NCBI GenBank assembly: GCA_015657535.1
Contig: JADHZB010001663.1
Span: 1 to 64,000, forward strand
Source of the DNA: Nephromyces sp. MM_2019
Lineage: Eukaryota > Apicomplexa > Aconoidasida > Nephromycida
Direction of reading: 5' to 3'
Length of the DNA stretch: 64,000 nucleotides
Part shown: positions 37,637 through 48,747 of the stretch, piece by piece
How positions within the stretch are numbered: the first letter of the stretch is position 1
How the letters are laid out: every line of letters begins with the position of its first letter
Notes under the pieces: model-generated
Databases searched by the model: none
Told to the model about the DNA's origin: nothing
What the model saw: the letters and a program-made list of their open reading frames with translations, nothing else
Program-made: the position numbers and the translations under genes

Positions 37637-40258
37637 GTATACGCATTAAGGATGAAAAAAGGCTCATATCCTCCAGCAGATTTTTGGCCTTTTTTCTGTT
37701 TTCTGGCTGTTCAGCCGTTTTAAGGGTGTTTTGTGCCCCTCCAACTCAACTTGCTATTAAAATGAAATTTAAGTGAATGCAAACCCGTTAGAACGTCAAG
37801 TTTTCGTTTCTGAAAACGTCGTTTTCTTGATTTATATACATTTTTTGTGCTGATTTGTGGTTGCCCTTCTCTCGGTTTCTTGAGTATCAGAAAAAATATC
37901 TTTGAATATGAGGAAGATAATTTCATCACGTAGAAAAAAAGTGACTTTATTTCAGGAGCTGACCTATATGTTATTCATGCTATTTTTTTAATATATGCCT
38001 ATTCACGTTAAGTGTCACAAATGAATCAAAGATATTGCAGACCTTGCTTGTCTGATTGCTTCTTCCTGCCCTAAATTTGTCTGACCTACTAAACTTGCTG
38101 ATTACGCATGTTTTTACGCATTTTGAGTCTTTTTTGACTCTTTTGTAGCTGTAATCTCGCGCTTGTGTCTGGCAGGATTCTCATTAGAAAAATCATCTTT
38201 TGCTCTCTCATAATCGACGACTGGGTTGTGCCAATCAAGCGAATATGCTTGTACATTTACCTCAGCACATTCACTAACCAGCAAAAGTAGTTCATGACGA
38301 AGAAAGAAATCTTCGCTTTTGTAATGCTTATTAGCATAGTAGTTTTGCAGAAAGAGGTTCTTTCTGTGTGAAGATTAAAACGTACTTCGGAAGCTAATCC
38401 TATAAATTGAAGGAAATCTAGTGGATAAAATATGCAAATATACATAATATGTCATGTACATTTTTGTTTCCTATGGAAAGGTAACTACTACGCCACATAT
38501 ACCGTGGTAGCTTCATAGCCAACAGTATTTTGGCACGCGAATGGATTGGACTACTCTTTTACTTTAAAGGTTTCGGTATTTGTTAGCGTTGCTTGTATTG
38601 GCTTAGCGACCGCTTTGGCTCTCTTGCTCCCCTGCATTACTTCCTATATCCAAATAGCTGTTTATTCCCCTAAAGATGCAGTCTGAAAATCTTATGAACG
38701 TAATTGCACACACTGATCATGTAGAGAATGCAGATTTGCGCTTTATCATTGAATGTTCTCGCGTCTACTTGGATTAACATACGATTCTGCACAAAAAGCA
38801 GCGCGTGTAATTGGCCTAGTCCAGTTAGGGAATTGTTAATGGTTATATACGACGATTACTGTCGCAGCAATCCTTGTAATAGCACATATAATGCGTAATA
38901 CCTTTTTTCCTTGATCTCAAAAATACTCTGCTATATACTATTTATTGTGCATACTGCTCGTGTCTTGATTAATGCAGATTCAGCCGAGCAGCATAGCAAC
39001 TTTTTTCTCAGTTTGTTTTTCACGAGTTCGTTCCTGACCCTTAAGAATCCGTGGTTGTACACAAACTGACTACCTTATATTCCTTCTGTGGAAACCTATA
39101 GTGATCACTCCGTGAGTGGCAGCGTATCTCTGAAAGCAAAAAAAAAGATAAATAACCGTCAGCGTATCATAAGCGCACGAAGCACTACTGGAGAATCGGT
39201 GGTTTTTTGCGCCAAATAGGGGATTATAGGCAGTTTTCTAGCCATGTTATTTAGATGTTGCCATTGGTCAGAAGCGGGGAATGAGTATGTTTTTAAGCGG
39301 ACCACCAGTAATTCAAAGCGACGTGTGTATGCGTCTCTAGTTTCCTCGGTGTCCGCATATGCGTTGATAATGGTAAAGATGCCATTCACGTGCATCTATC
39401 AATCTACTTGAGTTTCGGTATGAATACATGTGCACCATAGAATTAGATTGTGCACACGAGACGTCGATAAACTTGGGCGGTGTTCCGTCCATCCTTTTCA
39501 ACGAGATAAAAACTATGCTTTCGAGTAGGGGTAGGGGAATCCATCGCTTGGCCAATGAATTGGCTATTTCATCAGTCAGACTCAGAGGGAGCTTTTCCAA
39601 AAACGATAGGCGGTGATAAGTAAGTTGAGCTTCCCTACGTGCTCTTATGCCCCCATTATGGCCGCACGTTCGTGCTGAGGAATTCTGACGCACTCCACTT
39701 TTCACATGGGGATACACTAGTGTAACCGCCTTCTGTGCCCTCGAAAAGCTATCGTATGTAGGCGTCGTATTGTGTGCAGTTTGGCATGCACACCCTCAAG
39801 TGAATGTGTTCTTTTATGTGCTTGTCTACTGTATTTGCTTTTAACGTGTGTGCAGTTGCTTTATAATGTGCTTCAAGGTGCATAACTTCTGCTTTGAGTG
39901 TGTGTTTTATAATGCACTTCAAGGTGCATTTATTCTTATTGCAATTGATGTTATTTTTTGCGCATGTAATCTTATCAGTTTGCATGTTCTAATCTTGTAT
40001 GAACCGTTGAATAGAGTTTGATATATGATGCTATGGCTTTCGCACACTTGAGTGGCATTTAAATAGTAATGCATGGTCGCCTTTTAAAGCATAGGCGAGG
40101 CGCTTGCTTTGTAGCTTCTTCGGTCGCTGCCAATGTATCTCTAAAGACGTCTATGTATTTGTAATAAGTGATCCCCGCAAAACTTATTCTAGCGTAGGGC
40201 TCTGGCTCCATTCGTTTCCATACCTCCATGCCAAGCCTACTGTTTAAACCAACTGATT
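37637..40258. other. Intergenic region between convergent genes, possible traces of a retroelement
   Basis: No intact gene is supported in about 2.6 kb between the V-ATPase stop and the 3' end of the minus-strand gene at 40490. The left half is AT-rich. Between about 39150 and 39720 the minus strand has two overlapping open segments with a faint resemblance to LINE endonucleases, listed separately. From 39750 to 39990 there is a patch of repeated GTGCATTT / CTTCAAGGTGCA-type sequence. Confidence 0.45.
39159..39600 (-). pseudogene. Possible decayed non-LTR retrotransposon endonuclease fragment
   Basis: Weak call. In one minus frame (39159-39395) the segment NGIFTIINAYADTEETRDAY, then RRFELLVVRL..., then SDQWQHLNNMAR matches the spacing of the LINE endonuclease core, in which (F.T.I.AYAPT), a helix ending in F...L, and D....LGDFNAR follow one another. 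An upstream frame (39400-39600) carries LPLSLTDEIANSL followed by W.PLP, resembling the preceding strand, but is separated by more residues than expected and is in another frame. Catalytic D and N positions are not all preserved (NNMAR for DFNAR). It may be chance. A profile search would decide. Confidence 0.22.
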
Positions 40259-40489
40259 CTACTTCTTTGAGCTTCTATGCTTCCCTTGCCGACTACTTTG
40301 AACAATCCACATCCACTTGCCTCCAATACAATTACATACCCACTCGCTTATACCTCCGTCTGCTGCACGCTCTTGCGGTCCCCACAATAAAGCGATTACT
40401 TCATTAGCAACTCCTGCTGGAACACACATCACTAAAGTGGGCTTCTTATCAACGACATAGCTACTCGCTCGTATGAAATACTTCTCCAC
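40259..40489 (-). other. 76-codon open frame directly following, in frame, the stop at 40490
   Basis: The TGA ending the upstream gene is embedded in a perfect splice donor (TTG|GTGAGTGG). The same frame stays open for 76 more codons to a TAG at 40259. The translated piece (VDKKPTLVMCVPAGVANEVI..., then ISEWVCNCIGGKWMW) looks more ordered than the protein before it. A 33-nt in-frame intron from the GTGAGT to a GAGTAG would remove the stop and keep phase, but it would be far shorter than other introns here. Alternatives are stop readthrough, a longer intron to an unseen exon, or a chance open frame. Confidence 0.25.
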
Positions 40490-42220
40490 TCACCAACAGA
40501 AATGTGCGTTTTCCATTTTGGGATTTCCTTGAGGTGAAGAGCGCTGGTATGCTTCCTTTGATGGAAGGTACCGAACGACTGGCTGCATTCGCCTACCTGG
40601 GTTCTCAATATGAACGCTTGCAATCCTCCGTCCATTCCCACCTCCCCTTTGTGGAAGGCGATAAGCCGCAACATATGCATCTCCGCTCTGACCATATTCA
40701 CGAGTAGTCGCCATGTACTCTCCCCTCTTCCTGGAAGTGTTGTTACTGAAAACCGTTGAATCCCCCCCCCTCGAGATGGAAGAGGCTATGGAACGCCCCT
40801 CATTCTCTGCTGCGGAATTCATTGAGCGGCTCTTAACCCCCACGACACCTCCCCAGGTAGTTGGATTTCCTCCCCCTGAAAAAGGCATACCAGACTTTTT
40901 CAGTATCACTCTCTTTGTGTATATCCTTTCGGTAACCGCATCCGCATTCCCGTTTGTACTGGAGGTCTGTACTGAGTGCACTCGACTGCTGTTAGCGCCA
41001 TTCCCTCTTTCAGTGACGTAGTTGTATTGTTCGTATGCGTCACCAGCAGGGCGTTGCCTCCGCTGGTATGAGCTAGGGTTCGGATAAAATCTTACACCCT
41101 CTCTCTTAGGCGTGCTTACCTTCCTTGGAGCCTCAAACCATTCGGAAGTAAGTTTTACGCTATCATTCATTGTCCCACTCCGAAGGGGTCCGCTCGTCCC
41201 AACGCCATCCTTGACCGAGACACGAGTGGATTGCGTGCTAGGATAGTGAGAAGTATACCGATAGGTGATCCTGTGTCCCCCTTCCACCCCCTCACGATTT
41301 GGCAGCTCATTAGTAGGGTACTGAATGATGTCGAAGGTGCCAGCGGGTATGAGGCTGCTTGTCACCCGGCCCTCCTCCCTCTTTAAACGGTTAATATGTT
41401 GAGAGGATGGTGAGAGGGCGTACGCTGGAGTAGGGTGAGGTGCTGTGGCGTGAATTGGGGAAGGGGGGTGAGAGGATGTAGAATGATGTGGTGAAGGTGG
41501 AGGGATGTGGTGCCCAGGCAATGCAGCCAGGGTTGACACGCTATGGGGACTGGTGATGCTGTGTGGGCTTAGCAGGTTCTGGGGACTTGAAAAGCTATGC
41601 GGGCTCGTCGCGCCATGGGGACTTGACAAATTGTGAGAGTTTGGCATAACATGCACTGCTGGTAGGCTATGATGGAATGATAAACTATGAGGATTTGTGA
41701 TACTCATGGAGCTTGGCATGCTATTGTTTATTGGAAGGGACTGCGCACCAGAAAGAGCTGTCGCACTTTGTCTGCCTGGAGACCCATCTGAATTACGAAT
41801 GACATACCGCTCGATGTGCTGGTCGTTAGAAATCGTGCTCGCATGTTTAGGATTTCCAGAACCCTTCGATAATGAGTTTATTCCCTTCTTTGATGCAGTA
41901 AGAGCGTGAAACCATGTTAGACCATCTGAAGGGTACCCTTCCAACCCCCTGTCAGCATCTTTTTTAAAGCTTTTTCCCCCGATTATATCACCGTTGGTGC
42001 TGAATAAATTTCTGTTTAGCTCAAATGAGGGCTGTTTACCCGCTTCTAATGTGGTATTCCATGATTTCATTGAATGTCTTCTTGTGGATTTTCGCCTCCT
42101 CTTGAATTGTCCTTTTTTACCATGTGTGCTCCAGCCTTGCCCCATAATAGCGTGTTTGCAGCAAACACTTTCCGGATAAGCTAGTGTGCTCTGCGTCCAC
42201 AAGCATAGGCTTGGTGGCAT
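40490..42220 (-). CDS. Ser/Pro/His-rich disordered protein, candidate N-myristoylated membrane protein
   Basis: No family is recognised. The open frame from ATG 42220 encodes 576 residues. A second ATG at 42145 gives 551 residues starting MGQGWSTHGKKGQFKRRRK. This fits the N-myristoylation consensus (G2, S6) followed directly by a strongly basic patch, a combination that anchors proteins to membranes. I prefer this start. The rest is low complexity: residues about 180-235 of the long form hold degenerate SPHS-type repeats (SLSSPHG, TSPHSFSSPQ, LLSPHSITSPHS), then Pro/His-rich sequence. A more regular C-terminal half has aromatic and basic motifs (TFDIIQYPTNEL, SEWFEAPRKV, ERIYTKRVILKK). The stop TGA overlaps a GTGAGT donor, so the protein may continue. 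The gene lies 250 bp downstream of the dynein light chain stop on the same strand, and converges on the V-ATPase gene. Confidence 0.68.
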   Translation of the reverse strand: MPPSLCLWTQSTLAYPESVCCKHAIMGQGWSTHGKKGQFKRRRKSTRRHSMKSWNTTLEAGKQPSFELNRNLFSTNGDIIGGKSFKKDADRGLEGYPSDGLTWFHALTASKKGINSLSKGSGNPKHASTISNDQHIERYVIRNSDGSPGRQSATALSGAQSLPINNSMPSSMSITNPHSLSFHHSLPAVHVMPNSHNLSSPHGATSPHSFSSPQNLLSPHSITSPHSVSTLAALPGHHIPPPSPHHSTSSHPPSPIHATAPHPTPAYALSPSSQHINRLKREEGRVTSSLIPAGTFDIIQYPTNELPNREGVEGGHRITYRYTSHYPSTQSTRVSVKDGVGTSGPLRSGTMNDSVKLTSEWFEAPRKVSTPKREGVRFYPNPSSYQRRQRPAGDAYEQYNYVTERGNGANSSRVHSVQTSSTNGNADAVTERIYTKRVILKKSGMPFSGGGNPTTWGGVVGVKSRSMNSAAENEGRSIASSISRGGDSTVFSNNTSRKRGEYMATTREYGQSGDAYVAAYRLPQRGGGNGRRIASVHIENPGRRMQPVVRYLPSKEAYQRSSPQGNPKMENAHFCW

Positions 42221-42394
42221 GGATCTGCTTTGTGTAATTTTTTTCGGGTATACCGTATTTTTTTACTTTTTCTATTCAAGCAGCCCCATTACAACATGTG
42301 AACAAGATATTTTCGCGTGAACCTGTTGATTTCATCCTCGAAACTAACATGCCCCGCAAATCGCACCCATCCGCGAAATAAGCTGTTTCCACTC

Positions 42395-44460
42395 TCAGCA
42401 CTTGAATATAAGGATCCCAATTTTGTCTCCGTAGTAGCAGCACAGGGTACAACCAGCCTGTAGTAGCACACAGGATTTACCATTATTGAATAGCAGTAGC
42501 GGTTAAAACGGTGTGTGATATTCTTAAATTTACAAAACGTATGAGCTACTTGGCGTTATCCTGTTTGGAACACGGATTCACTACTATGACGCACCAACGG
42601 CAGCGAGTTTCTAAGGCTCCTTGCTAAGGCTCTTCTGCTTATGTTTCCATCGGGCCATACGCATTGTCTGCATGTATCAGCAAGCATGCTAGAAATAGGC
42701 CCATACCATTAAGAAAGTCCTCACGCACACACTTGTCAAGTGACAAATGTCGAAGAACAGGCAAGCGGCAACTAACGTTCACATTGCATGGAGTCACGCT
42801 CACATGCACCCGCAAAAGCTTTTGACCCTTCAATATGAATCGATACGCATTTGAGGACTATGTTCTACATGCATACTCACTGTCTTACTCACTTTCGCGC
42901 TGCTTCGAGCGCTCCAACCTCCCCATGAATGCTCTTTATAGAAGCTCCTACTAGCTCCTCACACACACACACACAAAATCAGTCATTTCTACAATTTAGC
43001 TTGCAACGAGCTAACTCTCGCGTACAAGCATTGTCGAGAGCTTATTTGAAAAACTTCCTCAAGGCATGAAGCGCACCAGATTAAGTTGCCTGTATTCCGA
43101 ATGGTAAACCCTTTTTTGAAGCTCAGCAGTGAAGTTATAGCCAAGTATCAAGTTCGTGCTTACCTTGTCTATAACTTGGCCTTTCCTATCGCACGTGATG
43201 GTGCATCAACCTATTGGTCTTAATTCGTCAAAAATAGACCTCTTGTGCACAAACACTACGGTGTTTTGCTAACGACTTATATGCATTTAATTTGCTAGCA
43301 AGGGAATGAATTCACTTTTCTGAAGTCCGAGCTAATGGACGCATATTTCCCTCCTTCTAGCTTAATATATAGCTACCCATGTTTACCTAGGCGTATCGTG
43401 ATGATCTAAGTGTCTGCTCACCTCTGATGTTATATCGTAGTAGAAATTTTCCCCTATCACACAGTGCCAACACTTTCCGTACTCTTTGTCAAGCGTTGTT
43501 TTGATTTGTCTCGAAGCTTGCTGAACAGAGTAATGGGGAACATGTGTATCTGCACTGGCAGAAAACTGTGAATTTTTTCATAATGGGACCGGGGCTTGCA
43601 TTTTTGTGCGCCAGTAACCGATATGCGACATTGTGTGTGCCATCGTGCTGAATGATTAAGAGAGAGTACGAGCGGAATTATGACATTCTACTTGCTCAAA
43701 GAGGAAGCTTTTAATTTGGTACACGGTTTCCTCTAAGCATTATCCCATCGTGAAACCTATACACAAACCTTAAAGAATGACTCTGGAAGCTGGAAATACG
43801 TGCTAGCGCGTGAAATCTTGTATAATTTTCAACATTTTTACAGGCACGAGCACAGACTTGCGCTTAACTCTAACTTATGAAGACATATTGGCAGAGGCAC
43901 ATACGCACTACCTTATACAAGGTAGTGCGTAGCATTACTCTCCAAATAATCATGAGGGGGTATGTAGTAGCCTTCTAATGAGCACTCCCCCAGCGTTGAA
44001 CCTGGAGGCACGTATTCGTTTGCCATTTGCATTTTTTATTTTCGACATCTTTTTTTTTGCAACGTTTTTTAGCATTTCGGTTTGAGCATGGGCCAGTTGA
44101 ACATGCAGCTTTGTTTCCAGTGGTAAGTATCTTCCATGAACCTACCTCCAAATTGATGGTGTCAGAGGCTAAATAACGCCCAGCTGCTTTTAGAATCACC
44201 TCTAGCACATCTGCTTGTATCTTATCCTGGAGGGAGGAGCGCTAAAGTACAAAACAGGATGGACATAGGAATACGGCATGCACAGCACATTTATTACACG
44301 AAGTGTTTGAAATTAGCTCATTCGCAGATACTTCTGAGCTTGGTGAGGTGGCTTGCAACATTTATACTCTGCTTAATTTAATTCATGTTTCTGTAACGTT
44401 ATAATGATGGTATACTTTCTTTGAGGAGGCATTCTCTAGCAGAGCCATTGTTATATTCAT
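42395..44460 (-). CDS. Dynein light chain (LC8/DNAL4 family)
   Basis: This is a small dimeric subunit of dynein motor complexes. The closest pattern by eye is the axonemal DNAL4 type. Four short minus-strand exons are 44416-44460 (or ATG 44448), 44146-44226, 43422-43520 and 42395-42457. All are phase 0 with good AG/GT sites, giving 91 residues from the internal ATG at 44448 (LC8 proteins are about 89). Family hallmarks are DKIQADVLEVILKAAGRYL, IKTTLDKEYGKCWHCVIGENF (the WHxxxG core, W56) and ITSE. The last exon reads YYGDKIGILIFKC and aligns gap-free in length with the C-terminal strands of DNAL4. Exon 1 (MALLENASSKK) is the least certain, chosen for its in-phase donor GTATAC and position. 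If axonemal, it would serve the flagellated gamete stage. None of its exons stands out as a long open frame. Confidence 0.85.
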
Positions 44461-47400
44461 AAGTGCTTAGCTACTGGTCGACTTTCTAGTAAATTTTGCC
44501 GTGCCCCGTGCAGATAACTTGCGGAGCTTTTTAAAAGTGGTCTTGAAGATGACAGCTAATTGAATACAACTTGCCTACAAGTGAATACGTAAAATGACAG
44601 AAAATTGGCTGGCTTTCCATCCTAAAGCAGACAGTATTTGAGTACTTCAAAGTATACAGCACTGCAGACTATCGAAGATATGGAAGCTCAGAATACTAAA
44701 GCAGTCTGTGGAAAATTGATGCAAAGCATATAAGCGAGTCATTTTGATATAAGTCAGGCAACCGAGCAACATCCCTAAATTAACATGAAATTTGCCACCC
44801 CGAGCAAAAGAAATTGTCACCAATACTTGTACGAAGAGGCCGGAGGATGGTACAACTACTTCTAAAGGTGTAGATCCCTCGAAGATAGCTGGCACTGGCG
44901 AAGCCATCAGTTGGAGAAGGGGCCAGGCGGGCTCCGAAAGTTTGCAGATAGTGGCTGAAAATCATGGCGTGTTCACATTGCTTTTACTGCTTTTCGATTG
45001 AGCTTCTCGGGGTTCAAATTAGGTAACGGTCAAAATTTGAATAGTCAGCAAGAATCGAGATTGCTAGCTGCCACGAGAATCATTAGCCAAAATGTAAATC
45101 ATTGCATTGATTGGCATACATGCTGGCATTTTCATGATTGGGCTGATTATGACCTCTCTGAACTTGCGAGTGGGTGAGCGGCTTTGTATGCTCATTGGTG
45201 CTTGCCTACGATCATGCTGGTCTTTTTGCCTCTGACTTTGAGCACCTGAATATTGGCTGCTATAAATTCCTCTCTATAAACTCCAATTTGTAGCACGTGG
45301 TTCACCACCTAAACTTTTGTGCCACTTATAAACAGCGCCATTAGACTGGCTAAGTGCAGTATTTAATTTCGGTGCATTTTCCGACCAGAGCAGTCTAAGT
45401 TGCTAGCTAAAAGGCCATAATGAACAATAGACTTTTCGGGGTAGCTTGCACTCAACTACACCACGGGAACGCATGTATGGAATAACATAATACGCAGAGT
45501 AAGGCAAAAATTTGCAGCTTCGGAATATCTTACGAGAGCCGCGGATTCAAGCCATGTGAAATTGATAATATCAAATATGGTTGTCAAGCAGACCATCGAA
45601 TACCTTCATTCCACTAGCTACGCAATGGTTCCTTCGAAGCATTTGCATGTAGCATAGCTTACAGGAAATGCAGGCATTCTAAAACTATGTGAAGGCCCTA
45701 CTTGCACGACATACACATGCGGACGTGCACGCCTCCCACATTGCGGAGAATGTGTAGAAAGACCTGTACTCAGCATCTTGCTTACTCAGAAACGCTCATA
45801 CAACAATAGACGAATTCACCTTAGTAGATACGCGGTGAATTACCTAGCTTCTCATGCGAAGGTGCGCTATTGCACGTTATGGCAACTACTCGTGCAGGGA
45901 ATAAATTTGTTCAGCTCTTGATTTCCCCTTTCAGGATTTCTTCCCACACCCTACAGAAATAAGATCTACAAAGCAATCCCATTTTTGATACTTTCTTCTT
46001 CACCCATAGACGAAGCCGGCTCCTAAGCACCAGGTGTATTACCGTGCCCCCAGCATATAAGAGCATTTATGAAGCATAAAAAAACCTTTTAGCCGTTTGG
46101 ACAAGCTGTAGAGCCACACAAAATTTAAAGCAAGAATTGCTACCCCCAAGTACTCTGAAGTTGCATAACAAACGAAAAGGGGGTAGATATATCTAGTCTT
46201 CAATCAGTGCAGCTTTTCCTTACTATAATAACTTGCGTAAGGCTGCTAAATAGCCGCCAGTGAATAGGTTTGTTATTCTCCGTCTTTATTTTTATACCTT
46301 CTTTCACTCCCTAAGAGCCGCAGGAGCAATGATTTGACTCGAGAGCATTGAAAAGCTGGCTCGTTTATATGCATGCATCTACCAAAGTATTCACGCACTC
46401 TCGTCAGCGCTTATATACATCTTTGTTTACCGAGGTAGCTAAGCCCAAGCTCATCTGCATGGATACTGCATTAGCACGTTTTTTTATCACCCCTCGTTTC
46501 TGTCGAGCTTTCCAGCACAACTTTAGCCCATATACCACGCGAAATCCGAAGTCTACTATAATCGGGCTTGCCCACGGAAAGCATATGCACGCTGGTCGCA
46601 TTATCCCCTGCGCGAGCGGTGCACGTGTTACTGGATGCTACCCTCGGTGGGACCACCGGAAATCTCACCTTTCCGCGCAAGGTTGGTTCAAACGAAGTTC
46701 GTTGCGGATACGAGTGAGCATGTAGCATCGAAATTATTTGGGTCAGCGTAACCACGATGTCTGTATCTAGTGCGAAGACTGTGGGAGTGCCCTCATGTTC
46801 GTATCAGTTGATCTCGTCTACGAGCGGACACTGTGAAGATATCAGCTTTTCAGCATGATATCGTTAGGCTCGGCATTAATTTCTAGCACTGCCCGTCCAG
46901 GGCCTCTGCTGCCACGTAACCTTCACTCCACCGAAGTTGTGGAGGATTGACCCGCGCTGTTCCAACAGGCCACGCCATATTTCTGCTAACCGAAATGACG
47001 CTTCGTAGCAGTGCCCAGAGATTCCGGAGATGGCACAAGATGCTCCTATAATCCTACGCAAACATGGTTACTTTTGCAGCACCAGCAATTTTGGCGACGT
47101 GATACATGCTAATAGCTTACCCTGGATTGGCGTTACCGTGAGCCCATCATTGTGGTTTCCCAAGCGTAATCGCGTGGATTATCAGCTTCAGCGCAAGCGT
47201 TTCCCATGAATGTCCGCATACCCCGTGAAAGTCCATAGCACAAGTGAGGCCATGATGCGTCTCATGCTTAGCTGGTAACCTACGTTTGGTGGCTGGTCCG
47301 AGGCTCGTGCAATGCCCAGTCGGAAGCTAATTCATATTGGTTGCTGCAAGGAAGTATGGAAAGCCATTTCAAGCGGTTACTGCAAATCACTTAGTGACAG

Positions 47401-48747
47401 CAGTCTCGCAGTGTCGGTTGCTAGCACTTCTTTTTCGCAGATTAGAACCTAAGAATTAGCCGGTAGGCATCCCTTGGGGGTTACTAAATTGCTCTTTTGT
47501 ATCCACCTCTTTACGAGTATTTCGTGAAATATGGTAGATGTAGGCGCCTCAAGTGGACTTTCGCTCCTTCTCATCTATAAAATACTTGCTCCCTAGTAAC
47601 AATCTCTCGTCACCGGCTTGCAATACGCTGTTCCACTAAGCTCTTAATTTTTTGGGCTCTAGCTCACTAGCCGCACCCCCTCACCGTCTACTACCAGCTT
47701 TTTTGTCGGCTACCTCGCTTACTATCCAGGAATGTTGCTGGTGCGCCCAACTCCTCATATGGGCCGCCGCAGAATATCCATAGCCCGTGACACCACCTTT
47801 AAGTTACCGGCATGAATACATTTCTATTTGACTTCGCGGGTCAGCGCTAAACTATCACTCCGCTATCCATCCATATAATCACATACGCATGCAGGCATTA
47901 CCTTTTGCATCCATTCGGGTGTTGCGTGCATCTCAGCTACTACTTAGAGCAGCAACTTTTCAGCGTTAGAAGATTTCACTGGTATTCTATGCATAGTAAC
48001 CGTGCTTGTAGAAGTGCACAATGCGTTGGTGAGGGGTCACCTTGCAAATACTCGCGGCTACCGCTACCTAAAGTAGTGATGTCGGGTAGGAGTTTCTTCG
48101 CTCTCTACGATGATTACTAAGTATGTAGCATTAAATGCCACCCTGTTTTACCTCACGCACAAGCTTTTACGCAAACGTGCCAAACTACGTAGCCAGCTAG
48201 CCGCATCACCCGTACGACCACCCTCTCTTCCTTGATATAGAATTATTCAACCCATCGAACAATTAACTGAAAGCAAAGTGCGAGCATCGCACAATCTGTT
48301 GGATGATACTTGTGTGACACTCTGTTGTACTGTCCATCTGCATGTAAGTTCGTGATACTACGGCTTTCTTAAAACTTGTAGGGCAGCTTGAGATGAAGGT
48401 GGTCACTGAAAGAATGTGCGACATTCTGTGCCAACAATCAACTCCCCTGACTGCAAGGGTAAAATTGTGTAAGCGAGACACTTTTTTGGACTTTCGCCAT
48501 GCAGACACTTATCGCACCATCGGTCGGTTCATGCCTCCAACCGTGCATAACGTGGTGCTCACTCGCTACATACACTAAAGTTGAGAAGTATTTTATGCAG
48601 CATGCAGCTATCTTAGCAAGAATTCAAGGATTAGGAGTCTACCCCAGAAATTCCGATCTCAAGGACTAGAGAGTAGGTCGTGGAAACTATCGCAACTCAT
48701 TATATGGGCATGGCGAATTTGAACGGGAAGAAGACGCTATGAGCGCT
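44461..48747. other. 4.3 kb without a supported gene, including a GC-rich block
   Basis: This lies between the dynein light chain start and the prefoldin stop. Simple repeats are nearly absent, unlike most other gaps. From about 46.3 to 47.9 kb base composition rises to roughly 50-57% GC, against about 40% around it, and both strands have moderately long open frames (46348-46725 plus; 46471-46755 and 46876-47061 minus). None contains a motif I recognise. At 48263-48570 on the minus strand a faint match to the end of a LINE endonuclease domain (WRH...VRGVDCW) is visible. Candidates are a decayed mobile element or an unrecognised gene. Confidence 0.4.

Noticed and set aside
42276..42864. Alternative minus-strand exons (NIVLKCVSIHIEG..., WLYPVLLLRRQNWDPY...) joined into a separate protein
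   Set aside because: They looked coding, but the last exon of the dynein light chain uses the same acceptor at 42457 in another frame, and that reading matches the family in length and residues. A reminder that open segments of this size arise by chance here.
44817..44946. Minus-strand segment TICKLSEPAWPLLQLMASPV... as an upstream exon of the dynein light chain
   Set aside because: Exon 44416-44460 is closer, in phase, has an ATG and gives the normal LC8 length. The other segment adds nothing family-like.
45590..45660. Minus-strand MVCLTTIFDIINFTWLESAAL with a GTAAGA donor as a first exon
   Set aside because: There is no in-phase partner exon and no recognisable family. Short segments like this are expected by chance.
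46690..47340. Decayed Ty3/gypsy reverse transcriptase on the minus strand
   Set aside because: Only vague similarity was found after trying all frames. There is no YxDD box, no LTRs and no primer-binding site. It is kept only as an unexplained GC-rich block.
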